From Fimenecus sp045593645 (GTDB lineage Bacteria; Bacillota; Clostridia; Oscillospirales; Acutalibacteraceae): 54,237 nucleotides of DNA. Positions 8,333-16,935 of this stretch are shown here, piece by piece (position 1 is the stretch's first letter; each line of letters opens with the position of its first letter). The stretch is from NCBI GenBank assembly GCA_045593645.1, contig JAZNWZ010000113.1, forward strand, positions 1 to 54,237, read 5' to 3'. Position numbers and translations under genes: made by a program. The notes under the pieces were generated by a model that saw only the letters and a list, made by a program, of their open reading frames with translations, was not told where the DNA came from and searched no databases.

Positions 8333-9706
8333 TTATAAATTCTTGAATTTTTCTCTAATTTCCAAAGTTCTGCCACAACTCATTCTGCCTTCAGGACATG
8401 TGCCTACAAAACAGCTTGGACCATAGAATTTGAAAATTGATGGTTCAACTCCACGAAGAATTTTAAGTGCTTCAACTGCATACTCTTGAATTTCCCATTG
8501 TGCACGAGTGCAAGAACGAAGTTTCATAAATAATAAAAGTTGCCTTGCGTTCATTGTTGTTACAATATCAAGTGTATTACCTGAAAGTTGATAATATACC
8601 AATAATTCTTCAGCAATTCCAAGATTTTTAAGACGTTTGTACTCTTTGTCTGTGTCTACAAATGCTTGTTTGTATTTTTCTAAAAGCTCTGGCTTATCAC
8701 GAAGCACAGGTGGAATAATATAGCTTAATCTGTCTGTTTTGATAAGCTCTGGAATTTCAATTGATTGAATTCTATGACGAGCAAAGTGTGTAATACAAGA
8801 AAGTGAAACATTGTTAAATCTGAATGTATAATTTGCACATTCTAACGCTCTTGGGCGCTTACATTTAACTACTGCTTCAACGATTTTTTCTGTTGTTGCA
8901 ACATCTTTTACAATTTCTTCTGCTTGTGATGTTGTGCAATTCTTATCAAAAATAAGAGCATTTCTTGCAACATTCTTTGCAGCGTTTGGTGTTGCACCTA
9001 AAAGCTCAACAGGTGCTTGTGAATGTACAGGCTCAACATTTATAAATGAAAGGTCAGGTGCGTCCTCACATACTGCCTTTTCTTTAAAGCTTGACATAAT
9101 GCCAGGTGCCTTTTCTTTAGCTTGTTCTAAAAGTTGAAGTCCTAAAGCTTTGATTTCAGGATACTTTGCACCTCTGCCATAAATCATAGCGTCAAGCATA
9201 TGTAAAAATTCTCTACCATTTACTGAGCAGAAGAAATTACTGTAAAGGCAATATGGAAGAACAAATCTTGCATCTTCACGTAAAACTCCATTTTCACAAA
9301 GTTCATCATAAAGTGCAAACATTTTTTGCATATGCTCTTTATATGATTTTGTTATTTCTTCATCCTTAAAGTCAGGCACATAAAAACCTGCATCACTAAA
9401 ATTAACATATCTTCTTGACTTAACTGTATAAGAAGCAAGTCTAAATTCAATAATAAACTGCTCAACAACTGCAGTTACATTTTGAAAAACAAGTTGAAAA
9501 TATGTATGCTCAACTGTACTTGTATGACCTGAAGCAGTAACCTTACCGATAAGGTTTGTATTTTTCTCTTTATCTTGAGATTTATCCCAAATTCCAAGTG
9601 CTGTGCCCTCTTGAGTTGAAACTCTGCCTGCAGCAGCAGTAACCTTTTCGTCAGTATCTGTCATACCGATTATGAGTGCTAAACTTTGGTTGTAATCGTA
9701 GCTCAT
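8333..9706 (-). CDS. thyX: FAD-dependent thymidylate synthase, tandem two-domain form
   Basis: ThyX makes dTMP from dUMP with methylene-THF and FAD. This protein has 457 residues, about twice the usual length, and reads as two ThyX domains. The N-half has GHTSTVEH (60-67), a degenerate signature with S92, S97 and RRY (98-100), and a VNGREFLHML helix (162-171). The C-half has YTFRFNNVS, an intact RHR (310-312) and LRSCTRAQWEI (396-406), but lacks the following S/RY residues. A Cys-rich tail (C432, C437, C444) ends the protein. The start at ATG 9706 is preferred over an in-frame TTG 15 bp upstream. It is divergent from tmk. Confidence 0.88.
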   Translation of the reverse strand: MSYDYNQSLALIIGMTDTDEKVTAAAGRVSTQEGTALGIWDKSQDKEKNTNLIGKVTASGHTSTVEHTYFQLVFQNVTAVVEQFIIEFRLASYTVKSRRYVNFSDAGFYVPDFKDEEITKSYKEHMQKMFALYDELCENGVLREDARFVLPYCLYSNFFCSVNGREFLHMLDAMIYGRGAKYPEIKALGLQLLEQAKEKAPGIMSSFKEKAVCEDAPDLSFINVEPVHSQAPVELLGATPNAAKNVARNALIFDKNCTTSQAEEIVKDVATTEKIVEAVVKCKRPRALECANYTFRFNNVSLSCITHFARHRIQSIEIPELIKTDRLSYIIPPVLRDKPELLEKYKQAFVDTDKEYKRLKNLGIAEELLVYYQLSGNTLDIVTTMNARQLLLFMKLRSCTRAQWEIQEYAVEALKILRGVEPSIFKFYGPSCFVGTCPEGRMSCGRTLEIREKFKNL

Positions 9707-9741
9707 TTTAAAAGCCCCCAAATCATTCTAATTTCTTATTC

Positions 9742-9770
9742 ATTGTAACATAAAAAACATATATTAGCAA
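9742..9770 (-). promoter_or_regulatory. Candidate thyX promoter
   Basis: On the minus strand TTGCTA (9765-9770), a 17-bp spacer and TACAAT (9742-9747) stand about 36 bp before the thyX start. Confidence 0.5.
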
Positions 9771-9804
9771 CAATTTAACAAAAGTTAAAAAATTAACATT
9801 TATC

Positions 9805-9833
9805 TTGTAAAAATGGAAATTATTTGGTATAAT
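9805..9833 (+). promoter_or_regulatory. Promoter of the tmk-trmB operon
   Basis: TTGTAA (9805-9810), a 17-bp spacer and TATAAT (9828-9833) lie 44 bp before the tmk start. It is back-to-back with the thyX promoter, so both steps towards dTDP share one intergenic region. Confidence 0.6.
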
Positions 9834-9876
9834 GTATTTTGTATAACTATGAAAAGTGGAGAAGTGTGCCAAAATT

Positions 9877-10536
9877 ATGAAAATGATTGTTATTGAAGGC
9901 CTTGATGGCAGTGGAAAATCAACTCAAGTTGAACTCTTAAAGCAAAAACTTGTTGATAATAATATTAAATTAAGACAAATTAAACTTCCTGATTACGACA
10001 ACAAATCAAGTACTCTTGTTAAGATGTATCTTGGTGGTGAATTTGGCAGTAATCCTTCTGATGTTAACATTTATTCTGCTTCACTTTTTTATGCAGTTGA
10101 CAGATATGCAAGTTTTAAAAACATCTGGGGTGAAGATTACAAAAACGGTACTCTTATTCTTGCTGATAGATACACCACATCAAATGCAGTGCACCAAACA
10201 GTTAAGCTTCCTAAAACTGAATGGGATAAATATCTTGACTGGCTTTTCAAGACAGAATACGAAATGATGGAAATCCCTGCCCCTGATGCAGTTATTTATC
10301 TTGATATGGATGTTGATATTTCTCAAAAGCTTATGTCAAAAAGATATGAGGGTGAAGAAACTAAAAAAGACGTGCACGAGGCAAATGTAGAATATCTTAA
10401 AAGCTGTCGTGAAGCTGCTTTATATACCGCAGACCGTTTCGGCTGGCACGTTGTTAAGTGCTTTGAAGGCAATGAGCCACTTCCTATTAATGTAATTGGT
10501 GATAAGATTTTCAAGATTATTAAGGAGATTTTATAA
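9877..10536 (+). CDS. tmk: Thymidylate kinase
   Basis: A 219-residue dTMP kinase that makes dTDP with ATP. The P-loop GLDGSGKST (8-16), the DRY motif in ADRYTTSN and the lid region (SKRYEGEE) are present, in a cytosolic enzyme of usual length. The ATG at 9877 gives the family-typical MKMIVIEG start; GGAG lies 15 bp upstream, which is a long spacing. A GTG at 9856 would add seven residues. It is the first gene of a nine-gene operon and is divergent from thyX, the enzyme supplying its substrate. Confidence 0.92.
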   Translation: MKMIVIEGLDGSGKSTQVELLKQKLVDNNIKLRQIKLPDYDNKSSTLVKMYLGGEFGSNPSDVNIYSASLFYAVDRYASFKNIWGEDYKNGTLILADRYTTSNAVHQTVKLPKTEWDKYLDWLFKTEYEMMEIPAPDAVIYLDMDVDISQKLMSKRYEGEETKKDVHEANVEYLKSCREAALYTADRFGWHVVKCFEGNEPLPINVIGDKIFKIIKEIL

Positions 10537-11420
10537 TGGAGTTTTACTCCCCTACTCTTAATGACAAAAATTGGGTAACAGATGCTTTTTTGTTTGGTCA
10601 GACTGACTGTTGTGAATATTGCTTTGGCAACATATTTATGTGGTCTGATATTTATGAAAATAAAATTTGCAGAGATGGTAATGTTTTCGTTTCTGCTGAT
10701 TTTACTGAAAACATTTTGTTCTGCTATCCTATTGGCAAAGGTAATAAAAAAGCAACTATTCAAAAGCTTATTGAATATACTCAAAAAGAAAAATTGCCTC
10801 TTCATTTTTATGGTCTTACTAAAAAAGATAAGGCAGAGTTAGAAAACTTTTTTGGCGACAAATTCAGTTTTATTGAAACACGAGATTATTTTGACTATGT
10901 TTACACAACTGAAAGCCTTGCTAATCTTAAAGGTAGAAAGCTTGCAAGCAAGCGAAATCACATATCATTTTTTGAAAAAAACTTTGACTGGTCTTTTGAG
11001 CCTATAAATAGTGAAAATATTGAACAATGCAAGCTTTTAAATGAGCACTGGCAAAAGTTAAATGCTATTAAAAATCCTGAAGAGATTAACAATGAGCATT
11101 TAGCAATAAAAAATGCTCTTGATAATTATTTTGATTTAAATTTTGAGGGTGGGGTCTTGAAAATTCAAGACGAAGTTGTTGCTTTTTCTTTTGGTGAAAG
11201 ACTTAACGACACCACTTTTTGCACCCATGTTGAAAAGGCATATAGCAACATTCGTGGTGCTTATCAAATGATAAATAGAGAATTAGCACGATATTTACTT
11301 GACAAATATGAGTTTATAAATCGTGAAGACGACACAGGCAGCGAGGGATTAAGACAAGCAAAAATGTCATATTATCCACATATGCTTGTTGAAAAATATG
11401 AAGCAATTTATAGGGAATAA
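10536..11420 (+). CDS. DUF2156 (LPG synthase C-terminal-like) protein
   Basis: A 294-residue soluble protein of the DUF2156 family, related to the GNAT-fold catalytic domain of phosphatidylglycerol lysyltransferase (MprF). The YFDYVYTTESLANLKGRKLASKRNHI region is the typical family core. It has no MprF flippase helices, so it is the stand-alone form found in many Clostridia, whose substrate is unknown. The start codon overlaps the tmk stop by one base, so translation is coupled. The next gene is another GNAT-fold protein, so two acyl or aminoacyl transferase folds are paired here. Confidence 0.75.
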   Translation: MEFYSPTLNDKNWVTDAFLFGQTDCCEYCFGNIFMWSDIYENKICRDGNVFVSADFTENILFCYPIGKGNKKATIQKLIEYTQKEKLPLHFYGLTKKDKAELENFFGDKFSFIETRDYFDYVYTTESLANLKGRKLASKRNHISFFEKNFDWSFEPINSENIEQCKLLNEHWQKLNAIKNPEEINNEHLAIKNALDNYFDLNFEGGVLKIQDEVVAFSFGERLNDTTFCTHVEKAYSNIRGAYQMINRELARYLLDKYEFINREDDTGSEGLRQAKMSYYPHMLVEKYEAIYRE

Positions 11421-11423
11421 GCT

Positions 11424-12131
11424 ATGATTAAACTTGGCAATTTTTCTGACAAAAAGGCTCTCCAAAAGCTTTGGCAAAGCACATTTTTAGAAGATGAAAA
11501 AGTTACTGAAGATTTTTTTGAAAATATCTTTGAAAATGTTGTTACACCTGTATATTGTATTGACGACAAAATTGTCGCTTCACTTTTCTTGTTGCCTTGT
11601 AAAATTGGTAATTTTGAAGGCAAATGTGTTTACTGTGCTCAAACTGCTTTTGCACATCGTGGCAAGGGGTATATGAGAGAACTTTTAGATTTTTCTTATG
11701 AATATATTAGGAAAAACAACCTTGATTTTCTTGTACTTGTCCCTGCAGAAAAATCTCTTTTTGATTATTACGGAAAATTAGGCTTTGAAAAGTTTGGAAA
11801 ACACAGAGTTTTTGAAAATAATGGTGAAGTACCTGAAGAAAAGCCTTTTGAATATGACTTTGAATTAAAGTTTGACGAAAAAATTATTGATTATTGGGAA
11901 ATGTCTTGTATTCATTATGGTGGCACCATAGAAAGCTTTGGTCTTGTTTTTGATGATGATAAAATCATAATCAGAAACGCAAGTGGCAATTTTGAAGACT
12001 TTAAAAACTATAAAAATGCCTTTGTTCAGGGCAGAATAAACTTTGGGGAAACATTATCCCCTGCTATGATTAAAACAGATAATGACGAAATTAAAAAATT
12101 AAGTTGTTATGTAGGTATTACATTGGAGTAA
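11424..12131 (+). CDS. GNAT family N-acetyltransferase
   Basis: A 235-residue protein. The acetyl-CoA binding motif A is visible as AHRGKGYMRELL (about 76-87), followed by the VPAEKSLFDYYGKLGF segment typical of Eis-like GNAT proteins. The C-terminal ~100 residues are an unassigned second domain. Probably cytosolic; the acceptor is unknown. It starts 3 bp after the DUF2156 gene within the tmk operon. Confidence 0.75.
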   Translation: MIKLGNFSDKKALQKLWQSTFLEDEKVTEDFFENIFENVVTPVYCIDDKIVASLFLLPCKIGNFEGKCVYCAQTAFAHRGKGYMRELLDFSYEYIRKNNLDFLVLVPAEKSLFDYYGKLGFEKFGKHRVFENNGEVPEEKPFEYDFELKFDEKIIDYWEMSCIHYGGTIESFGLVFDDDKIIIRNASGNFEDFKNYKNAFVQGRINFGETLSPAMIKTDNDEIKKLSCYVGITLE

Positions 12132-12135
12132 AGTT

Positions 12136-12684
12136 ATGATTTATGTATTTTTAGCAAATGGATTTGAAGAAATTGAAGCATTGGCAGTTGTTGATGTGCT
12201 TCGTCGTGCAGAGTTAGATGTTGTAACTGTTGGTGTTGGTGAAGAATTCATAGTTGGCTCACATCAAATTCCTGTTGTTGCAGATATTCGAGAGAGAGAA
12301 TTAGTACTTGATGATAAAGTTGAGGCTATTGTGCTCCCTGGTGGTATGCCTGGCACACTTAATCTTGAAAAAAGTCCTGTTGTACAAAAAGCAATTGATT
12401 GGGCATTTGAAAATGATAAATTTGTCTGTGCAATTTGTGCTGCTCCGTCAATTCTTGGTCATAAAGGCTTGCTTAAAGGCAAAAATACAGTTTGTTTTCC
12501 TGGATTTGAAGAAGAGCTTTTAGGTGCAAACGTTTCAAAAGATTTTGTTTGCAAGGATGGTAAAATCATTACTGCAAAAGGTATGGGTAGTGCTATTGAG
12601 TTTGGTCTTCAAATTGCAGAAGAACTCACTAACCCTACCGAAGTGAAGAAAATTAGAGCGTCATTACAGATTTACAATGGATAA
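12136..12684 (+). CDS. DJ-1/PfpI family protein
   Basis: A 182-residue member of the DJ-1/YajL/ThiJ family. The nucleophile elbow is AICAAPS with Cys101, and an acidic residue near E12-E14 (FEEIEA) would tune its thiol. Relatives act as glyoxalase or deglycase-like stress proteins or chaperones; the precise activity is debated. It has typical family length. Its last 8 bp overlap the next gene, which suggests tight translational coupling with 5-formyl-THF cyclo-ligase. Confidence 0.85.
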   Translation: MIYVFLANGFEEIEALAVVDVLRRAELDVVTVGVGEEFIVGSHQIPVVADIRERELVLDDKVEAIVLPGGMPGTLNLEKSPVVQKAIDWAFENDKFVCAICAAPSILGHKGLLKGKNTVCFPGFEEELLGANVSKDFVCKDGKIITAKGMGSAIEFGLQIAEELTNPTEVKKIRASLQIYNG

Positions 12685-13231
12685 GAAAAGTTTACGATTA
12701 GAGCTTTTGCAAAAACGCAAAGGCATAGATAAAGAATTAAAAGCAAAATGGGATATTGAAATTAGCAAAGGGATTTGCAATTTAGATTATTTCAAAAATG
12801 CAAAACAAGTTTTAGTGTTCTCATCAACTGAATATGAATTTGATACACGCTATATTATTGAGCGTTGTAGAGAACAGCGCAAACGAGTTTTTTATCCTGT
12901 TTGTATTGATAAAAATGGTAATATGAAATTTTTAAAGGTTGACAGTATTGGCGATTTACAACTTGGTAAATTCGGTATTTTAGAGCCAAAAAACACCTGC
13001 AAACCTTTTTCACCTACTCAATTTGACATAATAATTGTTCCTAATCTTTCTGTAGATAAAAGTAAAAACAGAATCGGTTATGGAAAAGGTTACTATGATA
13101 GATTTTTAAAGAATTTTATGGGCATTAGTATCTGTCCTTGCTATGAAACCATGTTGACTGATACTATTCCTGTTGATGAACTTGATGAGAAAGTTCAAAT
13201 TATTGTTACTAACAAGGAGGTTATCTTATGA
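12677..13231 (+). CDS. 5-formyltetrahydrofolate cyclo-ligase
   Basis: A 184-residue enzyme that converts 5-formyl-THF to 5,10-methenyl-THF with ATP and returns this inhibitory folate to the one-carbon pool. The family motif NRIGYGKGYYDRFL is complete, and PNLSVDKSKNRIG precedes it. Cytosolic and of normal length. It overlaps the DJ-1 gene by 8 bp and mltG by 4 bp (ATGA). Its product feeds FolD (49846-50703) and so indirectly ThyX. Confidence 0.88.
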   Translation: MDKKSLRLELLQKRKGIDKELKAKWDIEISKGICNLDYFKNAKQVLVFSSTEYEFDTRYIIERCREQRKRVFYPVCIDKNGNMKFLKVDSIGDLQLGKFGILEPKNTCKPFSPTQFDIIIVPNLSVDKSKNRIGYGKGYYDRFLKNFMGISICPCYETMLTDTIPVDELDEKVQIIVTNKEVIL

Positions 13232-14943
13232 ATAGATTTTCAGAAGGATTTTCAAACAACAGTTATGAAGACCTTTTAAATGAATATGCTGAAGATAATC
13301 CATCAGCACAAGAAAAAAAGGTTGTTCCCCCTTCACCTCAAAAATCTTCTGTTGCTCCTGTGCAAAGAAAAGCACCTACAACAAATACAAGACCTGCTTC
13401 TGTTGCTCCTGTGCAACGTGGTCAAGGTGCTACAAGACAAGTTGCAAACACACAAAGCAAGCCTATTTCTCCAACAAACAGAGGAGTACAACATGTAAAG
13501 CGTACACCTGTAAAACAACCTACAGAAGAAAAGTTAAATCTTGATTTTTCAAAGACAAGGAGTGCATATAATACCCCTAGTCCTATTGAAACTCTTAAAT
13601 CTTTTGAGGAAGAGCAAAAAGAAAAGGAAGCACTTAAGCTTAACGGTGGTGGGATTGATAGCACTATGGAATTTAGTAAAGCTCAATTAAACAATTCTAA
13701 TAGAAAAGGTCCTGTTATTGAAAAAAGAACCTCTAATGCTCAACTTGCAGCACAAAGAAAGACTGCTCCTAAGCAAAGAGCAAATACAGGTGGTAAACCA
13801 TCTAAATCTTCTACAACTACCGGTCAAAAGAAAAAGAAAAAACTTACTATGAAAGAAAAAGTTCTTCTCTCTTTCAAGAAGAACTGGATTGGCTTTGTTG
13901 CTCTTATTTCTTGCTTTGTTATTGCAATTATTGTTTCTTCAGTTGCTCTTAGTTGTATAAACGATGTTTTAGCAATTAAATATGATGACGATAAAACTAT
14001 TGAAGTTAATTTACCTAACGATGCTAATACTGATGTAGCACTTGAAGTCTTAGAAAATGCGGGTCTTATTAAAAACAAGTGGTTCTGTAAGATTTTCCTT
14101 CAAGCTATGGGATATACTGACGAAAACTATCGTCCTGGTGTTTATTATCTTGACAAAACTATGGGACTTGAAAAAATGATTATTAAGTTTAAGGTCCCAA
14201 GTGTAAAAGGTAATGTTATCAGTGTTATGATTCCTGAAGGCTACACTATTGACCAAATTTTTGAACGACTTGAAAAGAATGATGTTTGCTCAGCATCATC
14301 ACTTTATAAGACTATTGAAGATGTTGATTTTAGTAAAGAATATGATTTCTTAGAGAGTGTCGACAACAAAGAGGCTCGTTATCACGTTCTTGAAGGCTAT
14401 ATGTTCCCTGCAACTTATGAATTTGAACAAGGTGCAGACCCTGCTACAGTTATTCGTAAGTTCCTTGATGCTTTTAAGGCTCGTTGGACTGAGGAATATG
14501 CTCAAAAAGCAGAGGCTTTAGGTATGACTGTTGACGAAGTTATCACTCTTGCTTCTATTGTTGAAAAAGAAGGTTATGGCTCTATTCAGTTTACACAAAT
14601 ATCTTCTGTTCTTCATAACAGACTTAATAGGTCAGGTCTTTACCCTAACCTTGAATGCGACTCAACAAGAGATTATGTTACTAATACTATTGCAAAACGA
14701 GTTACAAATCGTGGTGAAATCAACACATATATTAGTAATTACAGCACTTATGAGCGTTCAGGTCTTCCTGTTGGCGCAATTTGTAATCCTGGTATTGCTG
14801 CTATTGAAGCAGCGCTTGAGCCTGACGATACAAACTATTATTTCTTTGCTCACAATAATCAAAAGAAGCTTTATATGGCTGCTAATTGGGAGCAACATCA
14901 AGCAAATCTTAGACAAATTAAAATAGATAACACTGAGGAATAA
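13228..14943 (+). CDS. mltG: Endolytic transglycosylase MltG with a long cytoplasmic tail
   Basis: A 571-residue lytic transglycosylase that cuts nascent glycan strands and sets their length. The layout is a low-complexity cytoplasmic N-terminus (1-221), one membrane helix (about 222-244), a LysM-like region (PEGYTIDQIFERL) and the YceG catalytic domain with SIVEKEG (catalytic Glu446) and ICNPG. The tail is far longer than in most homologues and carries a 20-bp in-frame direct repeat. An AAGGAGG site precedes the ATG. In B. subtilis mltG (yrrL) also lies near U32 peptidase genes, as here. A second, lipoprotein-type copy lies at 25787-26632. Confidence 0.9.
   Translation: MNRFSEGFSNNSYEDLLNEYAEDNPSAQEKKVVPPSPQKSSVAPVQRKAPTTNTRPASVAPVQRGQGATRQVANTQSKPISPTNRGVQHVKRTPVKQPTEEKLNLDFSKTRSAYNTPSPIETLKSFEEEQKEKEALKLNGGGIDSTMEFSKAQLNNSNRKGPVIEKRTSNAQLAAQRKTAPKQRANTGGKPSKSSTTTGQKKKKKLTMKEKVLLSFKKNWIGFVALISCFVIAIIVSSVALSCINDVLAIKYDDDKTIEVNLPNDANTDVALEVLENAGLIKNKWFCKIFLQAMGYTDENYRPGVYYLDKTMGLEKMIIKFKVPSVKGNVISVMIPEGYTIDQIFERLEKNDVCSASSLYKTIEDVDFSKEYDFLESVDNKEARYHVLEGYMFPATYEFEQGADPATVIRKFLDAFKARWTEEYAQKAEALGMTVDEVITLASIVEKEGYGSIQFTQISSVLHNRLNRSGLYPNLECDSTRDYVTNTIAKRVTNRGEINTYISNYSTYERSGLPVGAICNPGIAAIEAALEPDDTNYYFFAHNNQKKLYMAANWEQHQANLRQIKIDNTEE
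13346..13416 (+). repeat. In-frame 20-bp direct repeat inside the mltG tail
   Basis: CTTCTGTTGCTCCTGTGCAA occurs identically at 13346-13365 and 13397-13416. The 51-bp (17-codon) period encodes two SVAPVQR units. Slippage here would change tail length without shifting the frame. Confidence 0.85.
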
Positions 14944-14946
14944 AAT

Positions 14947-16167
14947 ATGATTATCCCTGAATTATTATCTCCTGCAGGAGATAGAGAAAGGCTTGAATCT
15001 GCCCTTATGTTTGGTGCAGATGCAGTTTATCTCGGTGGTGATGCTTTTGGTATGAGGGCAGCTCCACAAAATTTTAATTTTGAACAATTAGAAGACGCTG
15101 TTAAGCTTTGCCATGAAAAAGGCGTTAAGGTTTATCTCACTTGCAACACTCTTGCAAGAAACGATGAAATTTTAAAGTTGCCTGCTTATCTTGAAAAATG
15201 GGCAGAAATTGGTGTTGACGCTTTTATAGTTGCTGATATCGGTGTGCTTTCTCTCTGCAAAAAATATGCTCCAAATGTGCCTGTGCACATTTCAACGCAA
15301 GCAGGCATTGTAAACTATGTTACTGCAAACGAGTTTTACAATATGGGTGCATCTCGTGTTGTTACTGCAAGAGAATTATCATTGACAGAGATAGCTGAAA
15401 TTCGTGCAAAGGTGCCTAAAGACCTTGAGATTGAGTGCTTTGTACACGGTGCTATGTGTGTTTCATTCTCTGGCAGATGTTTGCTTTCAAACTATCTTGT
15501 AAATCGTGATGCCAATCGTGGTGAATGTGCTCAACCTTGCCGTTGGGAATATGCCATTATGGAAGTTAAGCGTGATGGTATGTACTTCCCTATCCAAGAC
15601 TCAAAGGAAGGCACATATATTCTCAACTCAAAGGATATGTGTATGATTGAGCATATCCCTGAATTAGTAAATGCAGGAATAAGTAGCTTTAAAATTGAAG
15701 GCAGAGCAAAATCTGCTTACTATGCTGCTGTTATTACAAATGCTTACAGAGTTGCAATTGATGCATATCTTAAAAATCCAAGTATGGACTTTAAGGCTCC
15801 ACAATGGGCTATTGATGAGTGCTATAAGGTTAGTTATCGTGAATACTGCACAGGCTTTTATTTTAATGCTCCTAACGAAGATGCAAACATAAGTTTTGAC
15901 GGTGGCTACAAGCGTCATTATGATGTTATGGCACAAGTTAAAGAATGTAAAGATGGCTATATTATTGCAGAGCAAAGAAATAAATTTTCAAAGGGCGATA
16001 CTCTTGATGCTCTTATGCCACAACATGAGCCTGTAATTTTTACAGTTGACGAAATGTTTGATGAAAAAGGCAACGAGATTGACTCTGCACCTCATCCTAT
16101 GATGACTTTAAAGATTAAAAGTGATTTAGTATTCCCAGCAGGTACACTTTTAAGAAAAGAGAAATAA
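14947..16167 (+). CDS. U32 family peptidase / tRNA hydroxylation protein P type
   Basis: A 406-residue U32 protein. It starts with the family sequence ELLSPAGDRERLESAL, and has the signature HGAMCVSFSGRCLLSNY with the Cys-rich continuation (C..GECAQPCRWEY), followed by a complete C-terminal barrel. Homologues TrhP/YrrO-YrrN are needed for 5-hydroxyuridine at tRNA position 34, and collagenase activity has been reported for a few others. The length and mltG neighbourhood favour the tRNA-modification type. It starts 3 bp after mltG. Confidence 0.85.
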   Translation: MIIPELLSPAGDRERLESALMFGADAVYLGGDAFGMRAAPQNFNFEQLEDAVKLCHEKGVKVYLTCNTLARNDEILKLPAYLEKWAEIGVDAFIVADIGVLSLCKKYAPNVPVHISTQAGIVNYVTANEFYNMGASRVVTARELSLTEIAEIRAKVPKDLEIECFVHGAMCVSFSGRCLLSNYLVNRDANRGECAQPCRWEYAIMEVKRDGMYFPIQDSKEGTYILNSKDMCMIEHIPELVNAGISSFKIEGRAKSAYYAAVITNAYRVAIDAYLKNPSMDFKAPQWAIDECYKVSYREYCTGFYFNAPNEDANISFDGGYKRHYDVMAQVKECKDGYIIAEQRNKFSKGDTLDALMPQHEPVIFTVDEMFDEKGNEIDSAPHPMMTLKIKSDLVFPAGTLLRKEK

Positions 16168-16176
16168 GGTTATTTT

Positions 16177-16926
16177 ATGTTATTAAAAGTTTTATTGATA
16201 CTTTGTTATATTCTGTTTTTTATTTTTGTTCCTTTATATGACAAAGCGTACTGGCCAGAACCTACAAAAAAATCACTTTCTTGTAAAATGGTTGCTGCAA
16301 CTGCTTTTGTAGCAATTGGGTTTGTTGCAATGAAGATTACAGGAAATGCATCTTATTATGCAAACATTATGCTTATAGGGCTTGTTCTTGGTTGGGTTGG
16401 TGATTTGTTTATGCACATCCCTCACCCACCAGGGAATCCACGAATGTCAGTTGTATATATTGGTGCTTCTTCATTTTTAATTGGTCATATTTTTTATGTA
16501 TGGGCTTTTGTAAAATCAACTGCATCATTAGTAAATGATTATAGGTTCTTCACAATTCCTGAAATCATTGCATTTGTCGCTATTTTTGTTACATTCTCAC
16601 TTACACTTGAGCCTGTTTTCAAATTCAAATACAAAAATAGCTTTATGAAAATCACCTTGCATCTATACAGTGTTTTCTTAATTATAATGCTTTTGAAATG
16701 TTGTAAGTTTGGTATTTCTTACTACTTAAGCGGTGCACAAAATGGACTTTATGCTATGCTCATTTTGTTAGTTGGAGGCGTGCTTTTCTTCATCTCTGAC
16801 TTTACATTAGGACTTAGACTTATAGGTGGTGCAAAAGGCAGCAAGACTATTAAAACCATTAGTCTTTACGCTTATTTCTTTGCACAATTATTACTTGCAA
16901 CTTCAATTTTATTTATACATATATAA
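16177..16926 (+). CDS. YhhN-type membrane protein, putative lysoplasmalogenase
   Basis: A 249-residue protein with about eight hydrophobic helices. It matches the YhhN/TMEM86 family, with GLVLGWVGDLFMHI and GGVLFFISDFTLGLRL carrying the conserved Asp residues of that fold. Family members hydrolyse the vinyl-ether bond of lysoplasmalogens. Anaerobic Clostridia make plasmalogens, so the substrate is plausible here. It sits between the U32 gene (9-bp gap) and trmB (9-bp gap). Confidence 0.75.
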   Translation: MLLKVLLILCYILFFIFVPLYDKAYWPEPTKKSLSCKMVAATAFVAIGFVAMKITGNASYYANIMLIGLVLGWVGDLFMHIPHPPGNPRMSVVYIGASSFLIGHIFYVWAFVKSTASLVNDYRFFTIPEIIAFVAIFVTFSLTLEPVFKFKYKNSFMKITLHLYSVFLIIMLLKCCKFGISYYLSGAQNGLYAMLILLVGGVLFFISDFTLGLRLIGGAKGSKTIKTISLYAYFFAQLLLATSILFIHI

Positions 16927-16935
16927 GAGGTATTT

